DNA of 64,000 nt from an uncultured Hyphomonas sp. (GTDB lineage: Bacteria; Pseudomonadota; Alphaproteobacteria; Caulobacterales; Hyphomonadaceae), in assembly GCF_963675305.1 (NCBI RefSeq), contig NZ_OY776147.1, positions 2,232,001 through 2,296,000 of the forward strand, read 5' to 3'. Below, in pieces: positions 41,454 to 53,020 of the stretch. A program made the position numbers and the translations under genes. The notes under the pieces were generated by a model that saw only the letters and a program-made list of their open reading frames with translations, was not told the origin of the DNA and did not search any database. Positions within the stretch are counted from its first letter, which is position 1; every line of letters begins with the position of its first letter.

Positions 41454-43688
41454 TCAGCCTGTAAACGTGCCGCTTCTCGGGAAGCCCTTCGGCACGACCT
41501 TGCCGGCCTGTGCGCGCTGGCCTTTCCAGTCTTTCCATTCCGGGAAGGCGCGGTGCCGATCTCCCGTCATGACGATCAGGCCATCGCGCTTGTCGAAAGT
41601 GATCAGGTCTTTCAGCTCGGCCTTGCCGCTATAGGCCTGCACCTTGTTGCCCTTGCCGCGTGCCATTTCCGGCAGGTCGGACAGCGGGAAGATCAGCATC
41701 TTCTTGTTGGTGCCGACGACAGCAATCATGTCGCCCTCGACCACCGGGCAACAGACGAGGTGTCCCTTGCCCGTGTTGACGGCGGACTTGCCGGCCTTGC
41801 GGTTGGACTCCAGCTCTTTCTCGTCGACCACAAAGCCATAGCCGGTGGAGGACGCCATCACGCGTTTCCGCTCCGGCTCGAACCGGAACATGGCGATGAT
41901 GTCGACACTGTCTTCCAGATCGATCGTCAGACGGATCGGTTCCCCATGGCCGCGCCCGCCCGGCAGCTTGTCGGCCGCCATGGTGAAGGCCCGCCCGTCG
42001 GAGGACATCAGGATGAGCTTGTCCGTGCTCATCACTTCCTCGACGAGGTAGAGATCATCCCCGTCCTTGAACTTCACGGAACTGGTGTCGAGGCCGTGGC
42101 CCTTCATGCCGCGGATCCAGCCCTGTTGCGACAGGACAACCGTGATCGGCTCTTTCGGCTTGGAGGCTTCGAGGGCGGCGGCGAGGTCGACTTCCTTGAC
42201 GTCGGAGAAGGTAGCGCGGCGGCGGCCCAGTTCCGAGTCCGGATCAAAGGCATCACGCGCCGCTTTCAGCTCTTTCGACACTTTCGTCCACTGGCGGCGT
42301 GTCGACCCAAGCAGCAGAACCAGCTGTTCGCGTTCCTCGGTCAGCTTCTTGTGCTCGCCGCGGATTTCCATTTCTTCCAGCTTGCGCAGGGCGCGCAGGC
42401 GGAGATTGAGGATCGCTTCGGCCTGCACATCCGTCAGACTGAACGCCTCCATCAGGACAGGTTTCGGCTCATCCTCGGTCCGGATGATGCGAATGACCTC
42501 GTCGATATTGAGAAAGGCCTTGAGGTAGCCATCAAGCAGATGCAGGCGCTTCTCGATCTTGTCGAGTCGGTGCTCGGCCCGGCGCACGACGACTTCGCGG
42601 CGGTGGTCCAGATAGGCCTGCAGCACGTCCTTCAGGCCCATGACCTGCGGCGCGCCCTTGTGGAGCACGTTCATGTTCAGGCTGAAGCGCGTTTCGAGAT
42701 CGCAGACCTTGAACAGGCTTTCCATCAGAACGTCCGGCTCGATCGTCTTGGACCGCGGCACGAGGACCAGGCGGACATCCTCAGCGGACTCATCGCGCAC
42801 ATCGTCCAGCAGCGGAACTTTCTTGGCTTCGATCAGCTCGCCCAGCTTCTCCAGCAGGCGGGATTTCTGCACCTGATAGGGAATTTCGGTGACGACGATC
42901 TGGTAGGTGCCCCGGCCGGTGTCTTCGGTATCCCAGCGCGCACGCATGCGGAAACTGCCTCGGCCGGTTTCGTAGGCATCCAGCATCGACTCATAAGGCT
43001 CGACGATGATGCCGCCGGTCGGGAAATCGGGCCCCTTCACGAAGTCCATCAACTCTGCCGTCGTCGCCTTCGGCTTCTCGATCAGCAGGCGCGCAGCGTC
43101 GATTACCTCGGCGGCATTGTGCGGCGGAATCGAGGTCGCCATGCCGACCGCAATGCCGCTTGCGCCATTGGCCAGCAGGTTCGGGAAGCCAGCGGGAAGC
43201 ACCACCGGCTCTTCATCATTCTCGGCATAGTTCGCGCGGAAATCGACGGCGTCTTCATTGAGACCGTCCAGCAGCAGCTCTGCCGCCACGGTCATCCGGG
43301 CTTCGGTGTAACGATAGGCAGCCGCGCTGTCGCCATCGATGTTGCCGAAGTTCCCCTGGCCATCAACCAGCGGGTAGCGAACCGTGAAGTCCTGCGCCAG
43401 GCGCACCAGCGTGTCATAGATCGAACTGTCGCCGTGCGGGTGGAAGTTACCCATGACGTCGCCGACGATCTTGGCGCACTTGCGATAGCCGCCTTCCGGG
43501 TCCAGCCGGAGGACGCGCATGCCATACAGGATGCGGCGCTGCACAGGCTTCAGCCCGTCGCGTACATCCGGCAGGGCCCGCGCCGTGATGGTCGAGAGCG
43601 CATAAGCGAGATAGCGCTTCGAGAGCGCCTCGCTCATGGGTTCATTGATGATCCGGTTCTCCGGCTCGCCATCCTTGAGGTCGGACAT
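41454..43688 (-). CDS. parC: DNA topoisomerase IV subunit A
   Basis: 744 residues. The breakage-reunion domain has [13 protein letters not shown] (45-57), [10 protein letters not shown] (83-92) and catalytic Arg126-Tyr127 in [11 protein letters not shown] coiled region and a shortened C-terminal beta-pinwheel follow; absence of the gyrase GyrA-box (QRRGG[K/R]G) and the length indicate ParC rather than GyrA. It decatenates chromosomes with ParE, whose gene is not in the window. The quinolone-resistance region carries Ser88 and Asp92 at the GyrA S83/D87 positions, the susceptible form. Its start is 130 bp from the divergent extensin-like gene. Confidence 0.96.
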   Translation of the reverse strand: MSDLKDGEPENRIINEPMSEALSKRYLAYALSTITARALPDVRDGLKPVQRRILYGMRVLRLDPEGGYRKCAKIVGDVMGNFHPHGDSSIYDTLVRLAQDFTVRYPLVDGQGNFGNIDGDSAAAYRYTEARMTVAAELLLDGLNEDAVDFRANYAENDEEPVVLPAGFPNLLANGASGIAVGMATSIPPHNAAEVIDAARLLIEKPKATTAELMDFVKGPDFPTGGIIVEPYESMLDAYETGRGSFRMRARWDTEDTGRGTYQIVVTEIPYQVQKSRLLEKLGELIEAKKVPLLDDVRDESAEDVRLVLVPRSKTIEPDVLMESLFKVCDLETRFSLNMNVLHKGAPQVMGLKDVLQAYLDHRREVVVRRAEHRLDKIEKRLHLLDGYLKAFLNIDEVIRIIRTEDEPKPVLMEAFSLTDVQAEAILNLRLRALRKLEEMEIRGEHKKLTEEREQLVLLLGSTRRQWTKVSKELKAARDAFDPDSELGRRRATFSDVKEVDLAAALEASKPKEPITVVLSQQGWIRGMKGHGLDTSSVKFKDGDDLYLVEEVMSTDKLILMSSDGRAFTMAADKLPGGRGHGEPIRLTIDLEDSVDIIAMFRFEPERKRVMASSTGYGFVVDEKELESNRKAGKSAVNTGKGHLVCCPVVEGDMIAVVGTNKKMLIFPLSDLPEMARGKGNKVQAYSGKAELKDLITFDKRDGLIVMTGDRHRAFPEWKDWKGQRAQAGKVVPKGFPRSGTFTG

Positions 43689-43818
43689 TCTGGCCCCTTC
43701 TCGGTTCGTGCCACATTCTGGTGCAGGTCCGCGGGCAGAATCGCCTGCGAGTCGCGAACGCTCGTAAGTTAACAGAAATAGCCCTTTGGTTAAGGAACCC
43801 TATAGGTACTGACTGCAG

Positions 43819-44502
43819 ATGCCCCACCTACGCGCCTGGCTTCTCCTGATCACAGTGCCTGCCCTGTGTGTTGCCCTGTTCCTGATGTCGGCGCCGCCCC
43901 GGCATAATCCCTTCGCGCCGGTGGACTTGAGCGACAGAATTGGCCTCGGCACGGGCCACCAGCTGGCCCGGGCGGCCAGGCATCCGGAAGTATGTTTCCC
44001 GGCGCTGGACAAGGCGGGCGTGCTCTATACGCGCCTCGATGATGCACCAAAGGGAGAAAAGTGCGGCCTTTACAATGCTCTCACCCTGGACCGGACGCTG
44101 ACGCCCTATTCGGCCACGCTGCGCATGACCTGCGGCGAGGCGGCGGCGCTCTATGTGTGGGAGCGCCATGTCGCGCGGCCGGCAGCTGTGGAAATCCTCG
44201 GCTCGCCCCTCGCGAGAATCGAGACCTATGGCAGCTTTTCCTGCCGGAACATCGCCGGATCCGGCCGCCTGTCGGAACATGCGCATGGCAATGCGGTCGA
44301 TATTTCGGGGTTCCGGCTTGAAGACGGCCGCCTGATCGACGTGAAAACGCATTGGGGAAAAGGCGGCAAGGAAGCGAAGTTCCTGAAGAAAGTGCATTCC
44401 GGCGCCTGCGATCTGTTCTCCGTCACGCTGGGGCCGGAATACAATGCGGCGCACCGGGACCATTTCCACATGGATATGGGTCCCGGCAGCGCCTGTAAGT
44501 GA
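43819..44502 (+). CDS. Extensin-like C-terminal domain protein (secreted or membrane-anchored)
   Basis: 227 residues with an N-terminal hydrophobic signal/anchor (about 5-25). The rest is the Extensin_C domain of bacteria: CFPALDKAGVLYTRLDD, LRMTCGEAAALYVWERHV, YGSFSCRN, SEHAHGNAVDISGF and AAHRDHFHMDMGPG. The HxxxxxxxD and HxH residues resemble the zinc site of LAS-type (M15) peptidases, so a peptidoglycan-directed hydrolase is plausible although unproven. Four or more cysteines fit a periplasmic location. Divergent from parC. Confidence 0.88.
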   Translation: MPHLRAWLLLITVPALCVALFLMSAPPRHNPFAPVDLSDRIGLGTGHQLARAARHPEVCFPALDKAGVLYTRLDDAPKGEKCGLYNALTLDRTLTPYSATLRMTCGEAAALYVWERHVARPAAVEILGSPLARIETYGSFSCRNIAGSGRLSEHAHGNAVDISGFRLEDGRLIDVKTHWGKGGKEAKFLKKVHSGACDLFSVTLGPEYNAAHRDHFHMDMGPGSACK

Positions 44503-44505
44503 AGG

Positions 44506-44700
44506 TTACGGGTTGGTCCGGCAGACGTAACCGTCCTCGGTCACCTCTTGGATGTTTGACTCACCGCCGCAGACGCGGACCGCAAGTTCGGTGTTCGCCC
44601 GCACAGCATCTTCGTCATGCACCCCGCTGACCGCGATACAGCCGGACAGGCTCGCCGCCAGAAGCACGGCAGCGAGGATCATTGAATTTTTCATTGGCAT
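44506..44700 (-). CDS. Very small lipoprotein
   Basis: 64 residues (two ATGs, 44700 and 44694; GGAGG is better spaced for the second). Lipobox LSGC (Cys21). The mature 44-residue peptide carries two cysteines (VCGGE, YVCRTNP) that could form one disulfide. No family recognised. Convergent with the extensin-like gene, 3 bp away. Confidence 0.65.
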   Translation of the reverse strand: MPMKNSMILAAVLLAASLSGCIAVSGVHDEDAVRANTELAVRVCGGESNIQEVTEDGYVCRTNP

Positions 44701-44818
44701 CAGCCTCCAGGAAGCAAACGCCCATCTACCCCGACGTCACATATGACGGCATCGCCTGAACCGACTATGAATGGATCAGGCTCGCGGATGACGAGTGCAA
44801 AATTCTGGGAGGAAGCAA

Positions 44819-45430
44819 ATGAAACTCATCAACTCTGTGGGCCCGAATCCGCACGTGGTCCGGATGTTCATGGCCGAACGCGGCATCGACATCCCGATGG
44901 AGGAACTCGATATCCAGAAGGGACTGAACCGTCAGGAGCCCTATCTGAAAACCAATCCGGCCGGCCAGACGCCCTGCCTCGTGCTGGACGATGGATCTGT
45001 CGTGACCGAGATCACCGCAATCTGCGAATATCTCGATGAGAAGTTCCCGGGCGACCGGCTGATGGGCGATACGCCGGAAGCCCGCGCGCAGAACCGCCGC
45101 TGGACCCGCTGGGTCGATCTCAATATCGTTGAACCGATGGGCAATGGCTTCCGCTCGTCCGAAGGTCTGCCCATGTTCAAGGACCGGATGCGCTGCATCC
45201 CTGAAGCCGCCGATGGCCTGAAGGCCTGCGCGCAGGACAAGATCAAATTCCTCGACGCGCGCCTCGCCGACCAGCCTTATGTGGCCGGCGAAGACTTCAG
45301 CCTCGCGGACATCCTGCTGTTCTGCTTCCAGGCATTCGGCAATGCCGTCGGCCAGCCGGTCAATCCGGACTTCAAGAACTACGCAGCCTGGTTCGCGAAA
45401 ATCGGTGAGCGCCCGAGCGCCGCCGCCTGA
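44819..45430 (+). CDS. Glutathione S-transferase family protein
   Basis: 203 residues from the ATG at 44819, preceded by GGGAGGAAG. The thioredoxin-like N-terminal domain (MKLINSVGPNPHVVRMFMAERG...NPAGQTPCLVLDDGSVVTEITAICEYLDE) has the cis-Pro of QTPCL and the Glu-Ile/Thr glutathione-binding pair of VVTEITAI. The C-terminal helical domain ends with ADQPYVAGEDFSLADILLFC, the folding N-cap motif. Typical detoxification enzyme; substrate unknown. Its stop is 3 bp from the convergent recO. Confidence 0.92.
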   Translation: MKLINSVGPNPHVVRMFMAERGIDIPMEELDIQKGLNRQEPYLKTNPAGQTPCLVLDDGSVVTEITAICEYLDEKFPGDRLMGDTPEARAQNRRWTRWVDLNIVEPMGNGFRSSEGLPMFKDRMRCIPEAADGLKACAQDKIKFLDARLADQPYVAGEDFSLADILLFCFQAFGNAVGQPVNPDFKNYAAWFAKIGERPSAAA

Positions 45431-45433
45431 CCC

Positions 45434-46159
45434 TCAGCCGACCAGCCGTTTGACCAGTCTGTCACGCTCCGGCGGCATGGCCCGGTTCATGGCGTGGAAG
45501 ACGCGCGCTTCAAGAAAATACCCCGTCAGCTTCAGCCCGTCGGCGACATCCTCGTCACCGACGGGCGCTGAAGACATGACGAGGAAGGACGGAAGCCTGA
45601 ACAGGCGCGCGACATAATCCTCTGCCTCAGAGCCACGTACGGCCCGTCCGGTGCGGGGTGAGACGTGGGTCAGGCCGTCATTGGCGCCGCTGATGGCACA
45701 CTCGTCCAGATCCAGTCCGAAGCCGAGCGCCGACAGCAGCCCGAGTTCCCATCGCACATAAAGCGCCGGCCAGATTTCGCGGGCCTCAATCTGGTCCAGC
45801 AGCACTTCCGTCGCCTCAAACATGGCTGAGCCTGCGACATCGCCCTCATCCAGCGACATGCGCAGAATGGCCGTAATGGCAGACACGGCGGCGAGCGCCT
45901 TGGCATCGTCGAGAACGTGAGAGACGCGTTCCTTGCTCGCTTCCGCGACATCGAACCTGCCGAGCTGGTCTTCCAGCCGGCCAGTCCAGGAGAGGGAAAC
46001 GGAATTGCCGGCTTCGTACTGCGCCCGGCGACGGCGGGAATTGCCGCCATAGACGAGGCCTGACCGGCGTCCCCGGTTCCGCGTCAGAACATCCAGAATG
46101 AGGCCGCCTTCACCGAAGCGGCGCGCCCCCAGGATAATTCCGTCATCGGACCAGTTCAT
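45434..46159 (-). CDS. recO: DNA repair protein RecO
   Basis: 241 residues. The N-terminal OB fold (MNWSDDGIILGARRFGEGGLILDVLTRNRGRRSGLVYGG) is characteristic of alphaproteobacterial RecO; a helical domain follows with LALGFG-like LLSALGFGLDLDECAISG. Only one cysteine remains in the usual zinc-finger area, as in related species. It mediates RecA loading on SSB-coated DNA with RecR. It is the last gene of the rpoZ-to-recO operon, 6 bp after era. Confidence 0.94.
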   Translation of the reverse strand: MNWSDDGIILGARRFGEGGLILDVLTRNRGRRSGLVYGGNSRRRRAQYEAGNSVSLSWTGRLEDQLGRFDVAEASKERVSHVLDDAKALAAVSAITAILRMSLDEGDVAGSAMFEATEVLLDQIEAREIWPALYVRWELGLLSALGFGLDLDECAISGANDGLTHVSPRTGRAVRGSEAEDYVARLFRLPSFLVMSSAPVGDEDVADGLKLTGYFLEARVFHAMNRAMPPERDRLVKRLVG

Positions 46160-46165
46160 TTCGCC

Positions 46166-47113
46166 TCAGACATCAAACTCCAGGCCGAGGCCCTGATAGC
46201 TCTCGCGGCGCTCCTGCCAGCGCTCGTCCACCTTCACGAACAGGAAGAGGTGCACTTTGCGGCCCAGCATCTCGGACAATTCTTCACGCGCCATGCGGCC
46301 AATGTCCTTGATCGTCTTGCCGCCTTTGCCCAGCACCATGGACTTATGGTTCTCGCGGCCGACGACGATCACCTGCTGCACGCGGACGGAACCATCCTTG
46401 CGCTCTTCCCAGCTCTCGGTCTCCACCATCAACTGGTAGGGCAGTTCCTGGTGCAGGCGCAGCATCAGCTTTTCGCGCGTCACTTCCGCTGCGAGGAGGC
46501 GCATCGGCAGGTCGGCCACCTGGTCCGGCGGATAGAGCGCAGGCCCCTCCGGCATGCGGGCAGCAATCGCTTCTTCCAGCTTTTCGACCCCGTCGCCATT
46601 CTCGGCAGAGATCATGTGGACCTCTTCATAGGCGCCGGTTTCGTTGAGCTCAGCGATAATAGGAAGAACCTGATCATGCGGGAAAAGGTCAATCTTGTTG
46701 AGCGCGAGAATGGCTTTCCGGCCGCTGGCTTTCAGCTGTTCCACCACGCGGCGGTCATCTTCAATCGAGTGCTTCTGCGCCGCGGTTTCCTTGCCTTCCC
46801 TATCCGCCACCCAGGACGCCGCATCGACAAGGTGCACGATCGCATCAGCGTCGTCTGCGCCGCTCCAGGCGGCCTTGACCATGGCCCGGTCCAGCCGGCG
46901 CTTGGCGGCGAAGATACCGGGCGTGTCGACCAGCACGATTTGCGTGTGATCCGTCTGCGCCACACCGCGCACGGGAAAGCGCGTCGTCTGCACCTTGTGC
47001 GTGACGATGGCGACTTTCGCGCCGACCAAAAGATTTGTCAGTGTTGATTTGCCGGCATTCGGCGCGCCGATAATGGCGCAAAAACCGGCATGGGTGATAT
47101 CTGTTTCGCTCAT
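46166..47113 (-). CDS. era: GTPase Era
   Basis: 315 residues. G1 GAPNAGKST (16-24), G3 DTPG (about 61-64), G4 NKID (about 138-141) and G5 SAENGDG (about 168) are intact. The C-terminal KH domain (about 220-315) includes VLGKGGKTIKDIGRMAREELSEMLGRKVHLFLFVKV, which binds the 3' end of 16S rRNA. It assists 30S ribosome assembly. It lies 2 bp after rnc and 6 bp before recO in the same operon. Confidence 0.97.
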   Translation of the reverse strand: MSETDITHAGFCAIIGAPNAGKSTLTNLLVGAKVAIVTHKVQTTRFPVRGVAQTDHTQIVLVDTPGIFAAKRRLDRAMVKAAWSGADDADAIVHLVDAASWVADREGKETAAQKHSIEDDRRVVEQLKASGRKAILALNKIDLFPHDQVLPIIAELNETGAYEEVHMISAENGDGVEKLEEAIAARMPEGPALYPPDQVADLPMRLLAAEVTREKLMLRLHQELPYQLMVETESWEERKDGSVRVQQVIVVGRENHKSMVLGKGGKTIKDIGRMAREELSEMLGRKVHLFLFVKVDERWQERRESYQGLGLEFDV

Positions 47114-47115
47114 AT

Positions 47116-47865
47116 TTATCCTGCCAGCGATTGGAGCAGCAGGGCAGCAGCGCTGCGCTCGGCTTCGCGTTTGGAAGGCCCGGTCGCCACGGCGCTACCG
47201 CGTCCTTCGACCTTCGCTTCGATTTCGTAAATGGGTTCGTGATCCGGGCCGGACCGGCTCAGTACGTCATAATCCGGCAACGGAAGACCCTGCCCCTGCG
47301 CCCATTCCTGCAGCAGGGTTTTCGGGTCCTTTGTCTCTGATGGCGTGGACGCAAATTGCGGCGCCCAGGCCTTTTCTATGAATTTGCGCGCAGGCGACAG
47401 GCCACCATCCTTGAAGATCGCGCCGATGACCGCCTCGCAGGCATCGCCCAGCGTGGATTCCCGTTTGCGCCCGCCAGCAGCCTCTTCCCCATCGGACAAG
47501 AGGATGAACTCCTGCAGCTCCAGATGGCGCACCGCATCCGCACACGCGCCCTTCTTCACCAGCCGGTTCAGGCGCGGGGCAAGTTCGCCCTCGCTCTCCA
47601 TCTTGCGGCGTTCCATCAGGCGCTCGGCAATGACAAGATTCAGCACGCGGTCGCCCAGAAATTCCAGGCGCTGGTTGGAGTCGCGCACGGCATCGCCCCC
47701 GCCGACGGCACTCGGATGGGTAAGCGCGCGGACCAGCAGCGCGGCGTCCTTGAATTTGTAGCCAATCGTCTCCTGCGCCGCCTTCAGGCGGTCATCAGAC
47801 AGGACAGGCGCAGCTGCCTTCCCCTTGCCGCGCAGGCGGGTACGTTTCGGACGGGCCGGCTTCAT
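47116..47865 (-). CDS. rnc: Ribonuclease III
   Basis: 249 residues. A basic N-terminal tail (about 1-22) precedes the endonuclease domain with [20 protein letters not shown] (64-83; Glu68 and Asp72 bind Mg) and [17 protein letters not shown] (about 146-162). Gln65 stands where Glu is more usual, which the family pattern allows. The C-terminal dsRNA-binding domain (about 178-249) ends [18 protein letters not shown]. It processes double-stranded RNA, including rRNA precursors. It overlaps acpS by 4 bp; era follows after 2 bp. Confidence 0.96.
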   Translation of the reverse strand: MKPARPKRTRLRGKGKAAAPVLSDDRLKAAQETIGYKFKDAALLVRALTHPSAVGGGDAVRDSNQRLEFLGDRVLNLVIAERLMERRKMESEGELAPRLNRLVKKGACADAVRHLELQEFILLSDGEEAAGGRKRESTLGDACEAVIGAIFKDGGLSPARKFIEKAWAPQFASTPSETKDPKTLLQEWAQGQGLPLPDYDVLSRSGPDHEPIYEIEAKVEGRGSAVATGPSKREAERSAAALLLQSLAG

Positions 47866-48272
47866 TGGCCACTCACCGGGATGGCTTCAATAATCACCTG
47901 CGCCTCGGCCCAGGGATGATCATCCGTAATCGTCAGATGAATGACGGCCTCATGGCCCTCGGGCATCATGGCCTCCAGGCGCTTCGCAGCGCCGCCAGTC
48001 AGCGCCAGGGTCGGTTTACCGGTGGGCAGGTTCACGACGCCAAGGTGTTTCCAGTGCACACCGCGGCGCGGCACGCCGGTGCCCAGCGCCTTGGCGCAGG
48101 CCTCCTTGGCGGCGAAGCGCTTGGCATAGGTCTCTGCCGTCCGGCGGCGGCGGCGCGCAAGCGCGATTTCCGTCTCAGTGAATACGCGGTTCTCGAACCG
48201 CTCACCGAACTTTTCGAGCGTCTGCTCGATCCGCTCGATATTGCAGAGGTCATTGCCGATGCCGATGATCAT
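47862..48272 (-). CDS. acpS: Holo-[acyl-carrier-protein] synthase
   Basis: 136 residues. [13 protein letters not shown] (4-16) with Mg-binding Asp8, and [16 protein letters not shown] (about 53-68) with the second ligand Glu, are the phosphopantetheinyl transferase motifs. It moves the 4'-phosphopantetheine arm from CoA to apo-ACP. It overlaps pdxJ and rnc by 4 bp each; related genomes often have lepB between acpS and rnc, which is absent here. Confidence 0.95.
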   Translation of the reverse strand: MIIGIGNDLCNIERIEQTLEKFGERFENRVFTETEIALARRRRRTAETYAKRFAAKEACAKALGTGVPRRGVHWKHLGVVNLPTGKPTLALTGGAAKRLEAMMPEGHEAVIHLTITDDHPWAEAQVIIEAIPVSGQ

Positions 48273-49024
48273 GCGCCCGTCCCGCTTCTGGCCTCATCCA
48301 TCAGGCGGCGCATCTCGCGGATGGCCGCCTCAAGACCGATGAAGATCGCTTCGCCAATCAGGAAATGGCCGATGTTCAGTTCGGCAATTTCCGGGATGGC
48401 GGCGACCGGGCCGACATTCTCGAACGTCAAACCATGCCCCGCATGCGGCTCGATCCCGCGTTTGCGCGCTTCTTCCGCAGCTGCCTGCAAACGCCCCAGT
48501 TCGACAGCAGCCGCTTCCGCGCCGCCTTCATTCCAAAGCTCGGCATAGCGACCTGTGTGGAGCTCCACGACCGGCGCACCCAGCACTTCGGCCACAGCGA
48601 TCTGGACCGGATCCGGCTCGATAAACAGCGAAACCCGCGCCCCGGCGTCGCGCAGCTGGCGTACGATGGGAGAAATCTGGTTGTGCAGGCCGGCGACGTC
48701 CAGCCCGCCTTCGGTCGTACGCTCCTCGCGCTTTTCCGGCACAATGCAGGCCGCATGCGGACGGAAACCGCACGCGATCGCGGTCATTTCATCTGTGGCC
48801 GCCATCTCCAGATTGATCGGAAGACTGGAGGCGGTGCGGATGGCTTCAAGATCCCCGTCGCGAATGTGACGGCGGTCTTCGCGCAAGTGGATCGTGATGC
48901 CGTCTGCCCCTGCGGCTGCAGCAATCTTGGCGGCCCGCGCCGGATCGGGATGCGCTCCACCACGGGCGTTCCTGATCGTCGCCACATGGTCGATGTTCAC
49001 CCCAAGGCGCAGCCGCCCGCTCAT
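48269..49024 (-). CDS. pdxJ: Pyridoxine 5'-phosphate synthase
   Basis: 251 residues. [17 protein letters not shown] (7-23) and [14 protein letters not shown] (about 41-54) are the substrate and phosphate motifs of PdxJ, a TIM barrel that condenses deoxyxylulose phosphate with 3-amino-2-oxopropyl phosphate to pyridoxine phosphate. The family end [34 protein letters not shown] is present. It is in the rpoZ operon, overlapping pyrE by 1 bp (TGATG) and acpS by 4 bp. Confidence 0.97.
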   Translation of the reverse strand: MSGRLRLGVNIDHVATIRNARGGAHPDPARAAKIAAAAGADGITIHLREDRRHIRDGDLEAIRTASSLPINLEMAATDEMTAIACGFRPHAACIVPEKREERTTEGGLDVAGLHNQISPIVRQLRDAGARVSLFIEPDPVQIAVAEVLGAPVVELHTGRYAELWNEGGAEAAAVELGRLQAAAEEARKRGIEPHAGHGLTFENVGPVAAIPEIAELNIGHFLIGEAIFIGLEAAIREMRRLMDEARSGTGA

Positions 49025-49594
49025 CAGGCGAGCCCCCGCGAACCCGGCTTCACGGCCGGCATCAGGGCCAGTTCCGGCGGCAGATCGTCCGCGTCATAGT
49101 CGGGGAAATTCACAGAGGCGAGCGAAACCAGCTCGCAGCCGACGTCGGCGCGTCCGCCAGACCGGTCAATGATACACGCCCCGCCGACCACTTCGCCCGG
49201 CAGTGCCTCAAGGGCTTCGACAGTTTCACGGAAGGACAGGCCGGTCGTCACGATGTCTTCAGCGATCAGAACCCGCTCGCCTTCGGAAATCGAGAAACCG
49301 CGGCGGAACTGGAGCTGGCCATCCACACGCTCAGCGAAGATTGACCGGCAGCCAAGCTGACGGGCCAGCTCATAACCGGGAATGATGCCGCCCACGGCCG
49401 GGCCGGCGACGACGTCGATCTTGCCGAATTTCTCGGTCAGCTTCTTCGCGAGCGCCGCGCAGAGCTTTTCAGACTTGTCAGGCTGGGAGAAGACGAGCGC
49501 CTTCTGCAGGAATACCGGACTGCGGCGTCCGGACGAGAGGATGAAATGCCCCTCCAGCAACGCGCCTGCTTCGCGGAACACCGCGAGCACTTCT

Positions 49595-49605
<11 letters not shown>
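49024..49605 (-). CDS. pyrE: Orotate phosphoribosyltransferase
   Basis: 193 residues from the ATG at 49605, preceded by GGAGGGTG; an upstream start at 49623 lies inside rsh and is less likely. The PRPP loop is [17 protein letters not shown] (about 111-127). [19 protein letters not shown] is the first phosphate-binding part. It forms orotidine 5'-phosphate in pyrimidine synthesis. Its start overlaps the end of rsh by 11 bp. Confidence 0.95.
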
Positions 49606-51850
<2,245 letters not shown>

Positions 51851-51858
51851 CGATCCTC

Positions 51859-52209
51859 CTACAGCCGGTCGTCGCGTCCGGATTCGAGTTCGGCCTGGTA
51901 GGCGCGCATGACATCTTCTTCCGTCGCTGCCGGGGCAGCTTCGAGGGCCATACGGTCTGCTTCGCGCTCGTTCTCCTCGCCCGGACGGATGTCCTGCAGG
52001 CCGGAGATCAGGGCTTCTTTCACCACTTTCAGGTCAACCGACTGATCGGCGATTTCGCGCAGGGAGACGACCGGATCCTTGTCATTGTCGCGGTCCACGG
52101 TGATCGGCGAGCCTTCGCGGATCATGCGGGAACGGTGCGCGGCAAGCAGCACAAGGTCAAAACGGTTCGGCACCTGCTCGATGCAGTCTTCGACGGTCAC
52201 TCGGGCCAT
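51859..52209 (-). CDS. rpoZ: RNA polymerase omega subunit
   Basis: 116 residues. [30 protein letters not shown] is the conserved omega N-terminus that clamps the RNA polymerase beta-prime subunit; the acidic C-terminal tail is variable. It is the first gene of the minus-strand operon continuing through rsh to recO. A promoter (TTGCGT-17-TATAAG) and AAAGGAG are visible upstream. Confidence 0.96.
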   Translation of the reverse strand: MARVTVEDCIEQVPNRFDLVLLAAHRSRMIREGSPITVDRDNDKDPVVSLREIADQSVDLKVVKEALISGLQDIRPGEENEREADRMALEAAPAATEEDVMRAYQAELESGRDDRL

Positions 52210-52236
52210 GGATTCAGAGTCTCCTTTGAACCGCTC

Positions 52237-52265
52237 CTTATATGCAGCGCAACAAGGGCACGCAA
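52237..52265 (-). promoter_or_regulatory. Sigma-70-type promoter of the rpoZ operon
   Basis: On the minus strand, -35 TTGCGT (52265-52260), 17-bp spacer, -10 TATAAG (52242-52237). The predicted start near 52230 gives a leader of about 20 nt carrying the AAAGGAG ribosome site. Confidence 0.6.
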
Positions 52266-52365
52266 CCCGTCACTTGCGCCTGATTGCAGCGGAAACTAAG
52301 CTAAATAATTGTACTTTGTATAATTTATTGCCACTCCCGCTCCGGCGGACATTTCGAGGCTTCTC

Positions 52366-52935
52366 ATGGCGTTTTACAAGGACGAGCGCCTGGCGCTCTT
52401 CATCGACGGAGCAAACCTGTACTCCTCGGCCCGGGCTCTTGGACTGGAAATCGATTTCCGAAAATTACTCAAGGAATTTCAGGGTCGTGGCCGCCTGATA
52501 CGGGCCAGCTACTACACTGCCCTGGTCGAAAGCGACGAATACAGCCCGATCCGTCCGCTGGTCGACTGGCTGGCCTACAATGGCTTTACGGTCGTGAAAA
52601 AGGCCGCCCGCGAATATACCGACCGCGAAGGCCGCAAGCGCCATCGGGGCAATATGGATGTCGAACTGACGGTCGATATGCTCGAAGCCGCCACGCATGC
52701 AGACCATATCGTGTTGTTCAGCGGGAATGGCGATTTCCGGCGGCTGGTCGAGGCCGTGAAAGCCAAAGGCGTGCGGGTTTCCGTCGTCTCGACCAATACC
52801 TCCAGCCCGCCGATGGTCGCCGACGATTTGCGCCGGGAGGCGGACGCCTTCATCGAACTGGAAGACATCGCGGAGTTGATTGCCCGGCCGCGCCGCGACC
52901 AGCCGGACGCCCCATCTCTCGATGACGACGACTAA
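52366..52935 (+). CDS. NYN-domain (LabA/DUF88) putative nuclease
   Basis: 189 residues. The NYN (PIN-like) ribonuclease fold has acidic residues at the expected places: FIDGANLY (Asp14, Asn17), MDVELTVDMLEAA (about 96-108) and SGNGDFRRLVE (about 118-128), followed by VVSTNTSSPPMVADDLRREADAFIELEDI. An RNase role is inferred from the fold. The C-terminal tail is acidic (SLDDDD). It is divergent from the rpoZ operon across 156 bp; a TATAAT at 52319-52324 may be its -10, but no good -35 is seen. Confidence 0.9.
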   Translation: MAFYKDERLALFIDGANLYSSARALGLEIDFRKLLKEFQGRGRLIRASYYTALVESDEYSPIRPLVDWLAYNGFTVVKKAAREYTDREGRKRHRGNMDVELTVDMLEAATHADHIVLFSGNGDFRRLVEAVKAKGVRVSVVSTNTSSPPMVADDLRREADAFIELEDIAELIARPRRDQPDAPSLDDDD

Positions 52936-53020
52936 GCCATCCGCCTCCACGCTCAGCGGCCACACTTGGCACTCCGGGAAACCTTGCTAGGGTCAGCCGA
53001 TCACTTTTCGGAGATCTGCC

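Noticed and set aside
41553..43772. A 739-codon plus-strand frame opposite parC
   Set aside because: parC motifs are complete on the minus strand; the antisense product matches nothing.
52319..52324. Perfect TATAAT upstream of the NYN gene
   Set aside because: No acceptable -35 at 16-18 bp and no extended -10, so the promoter is not called.
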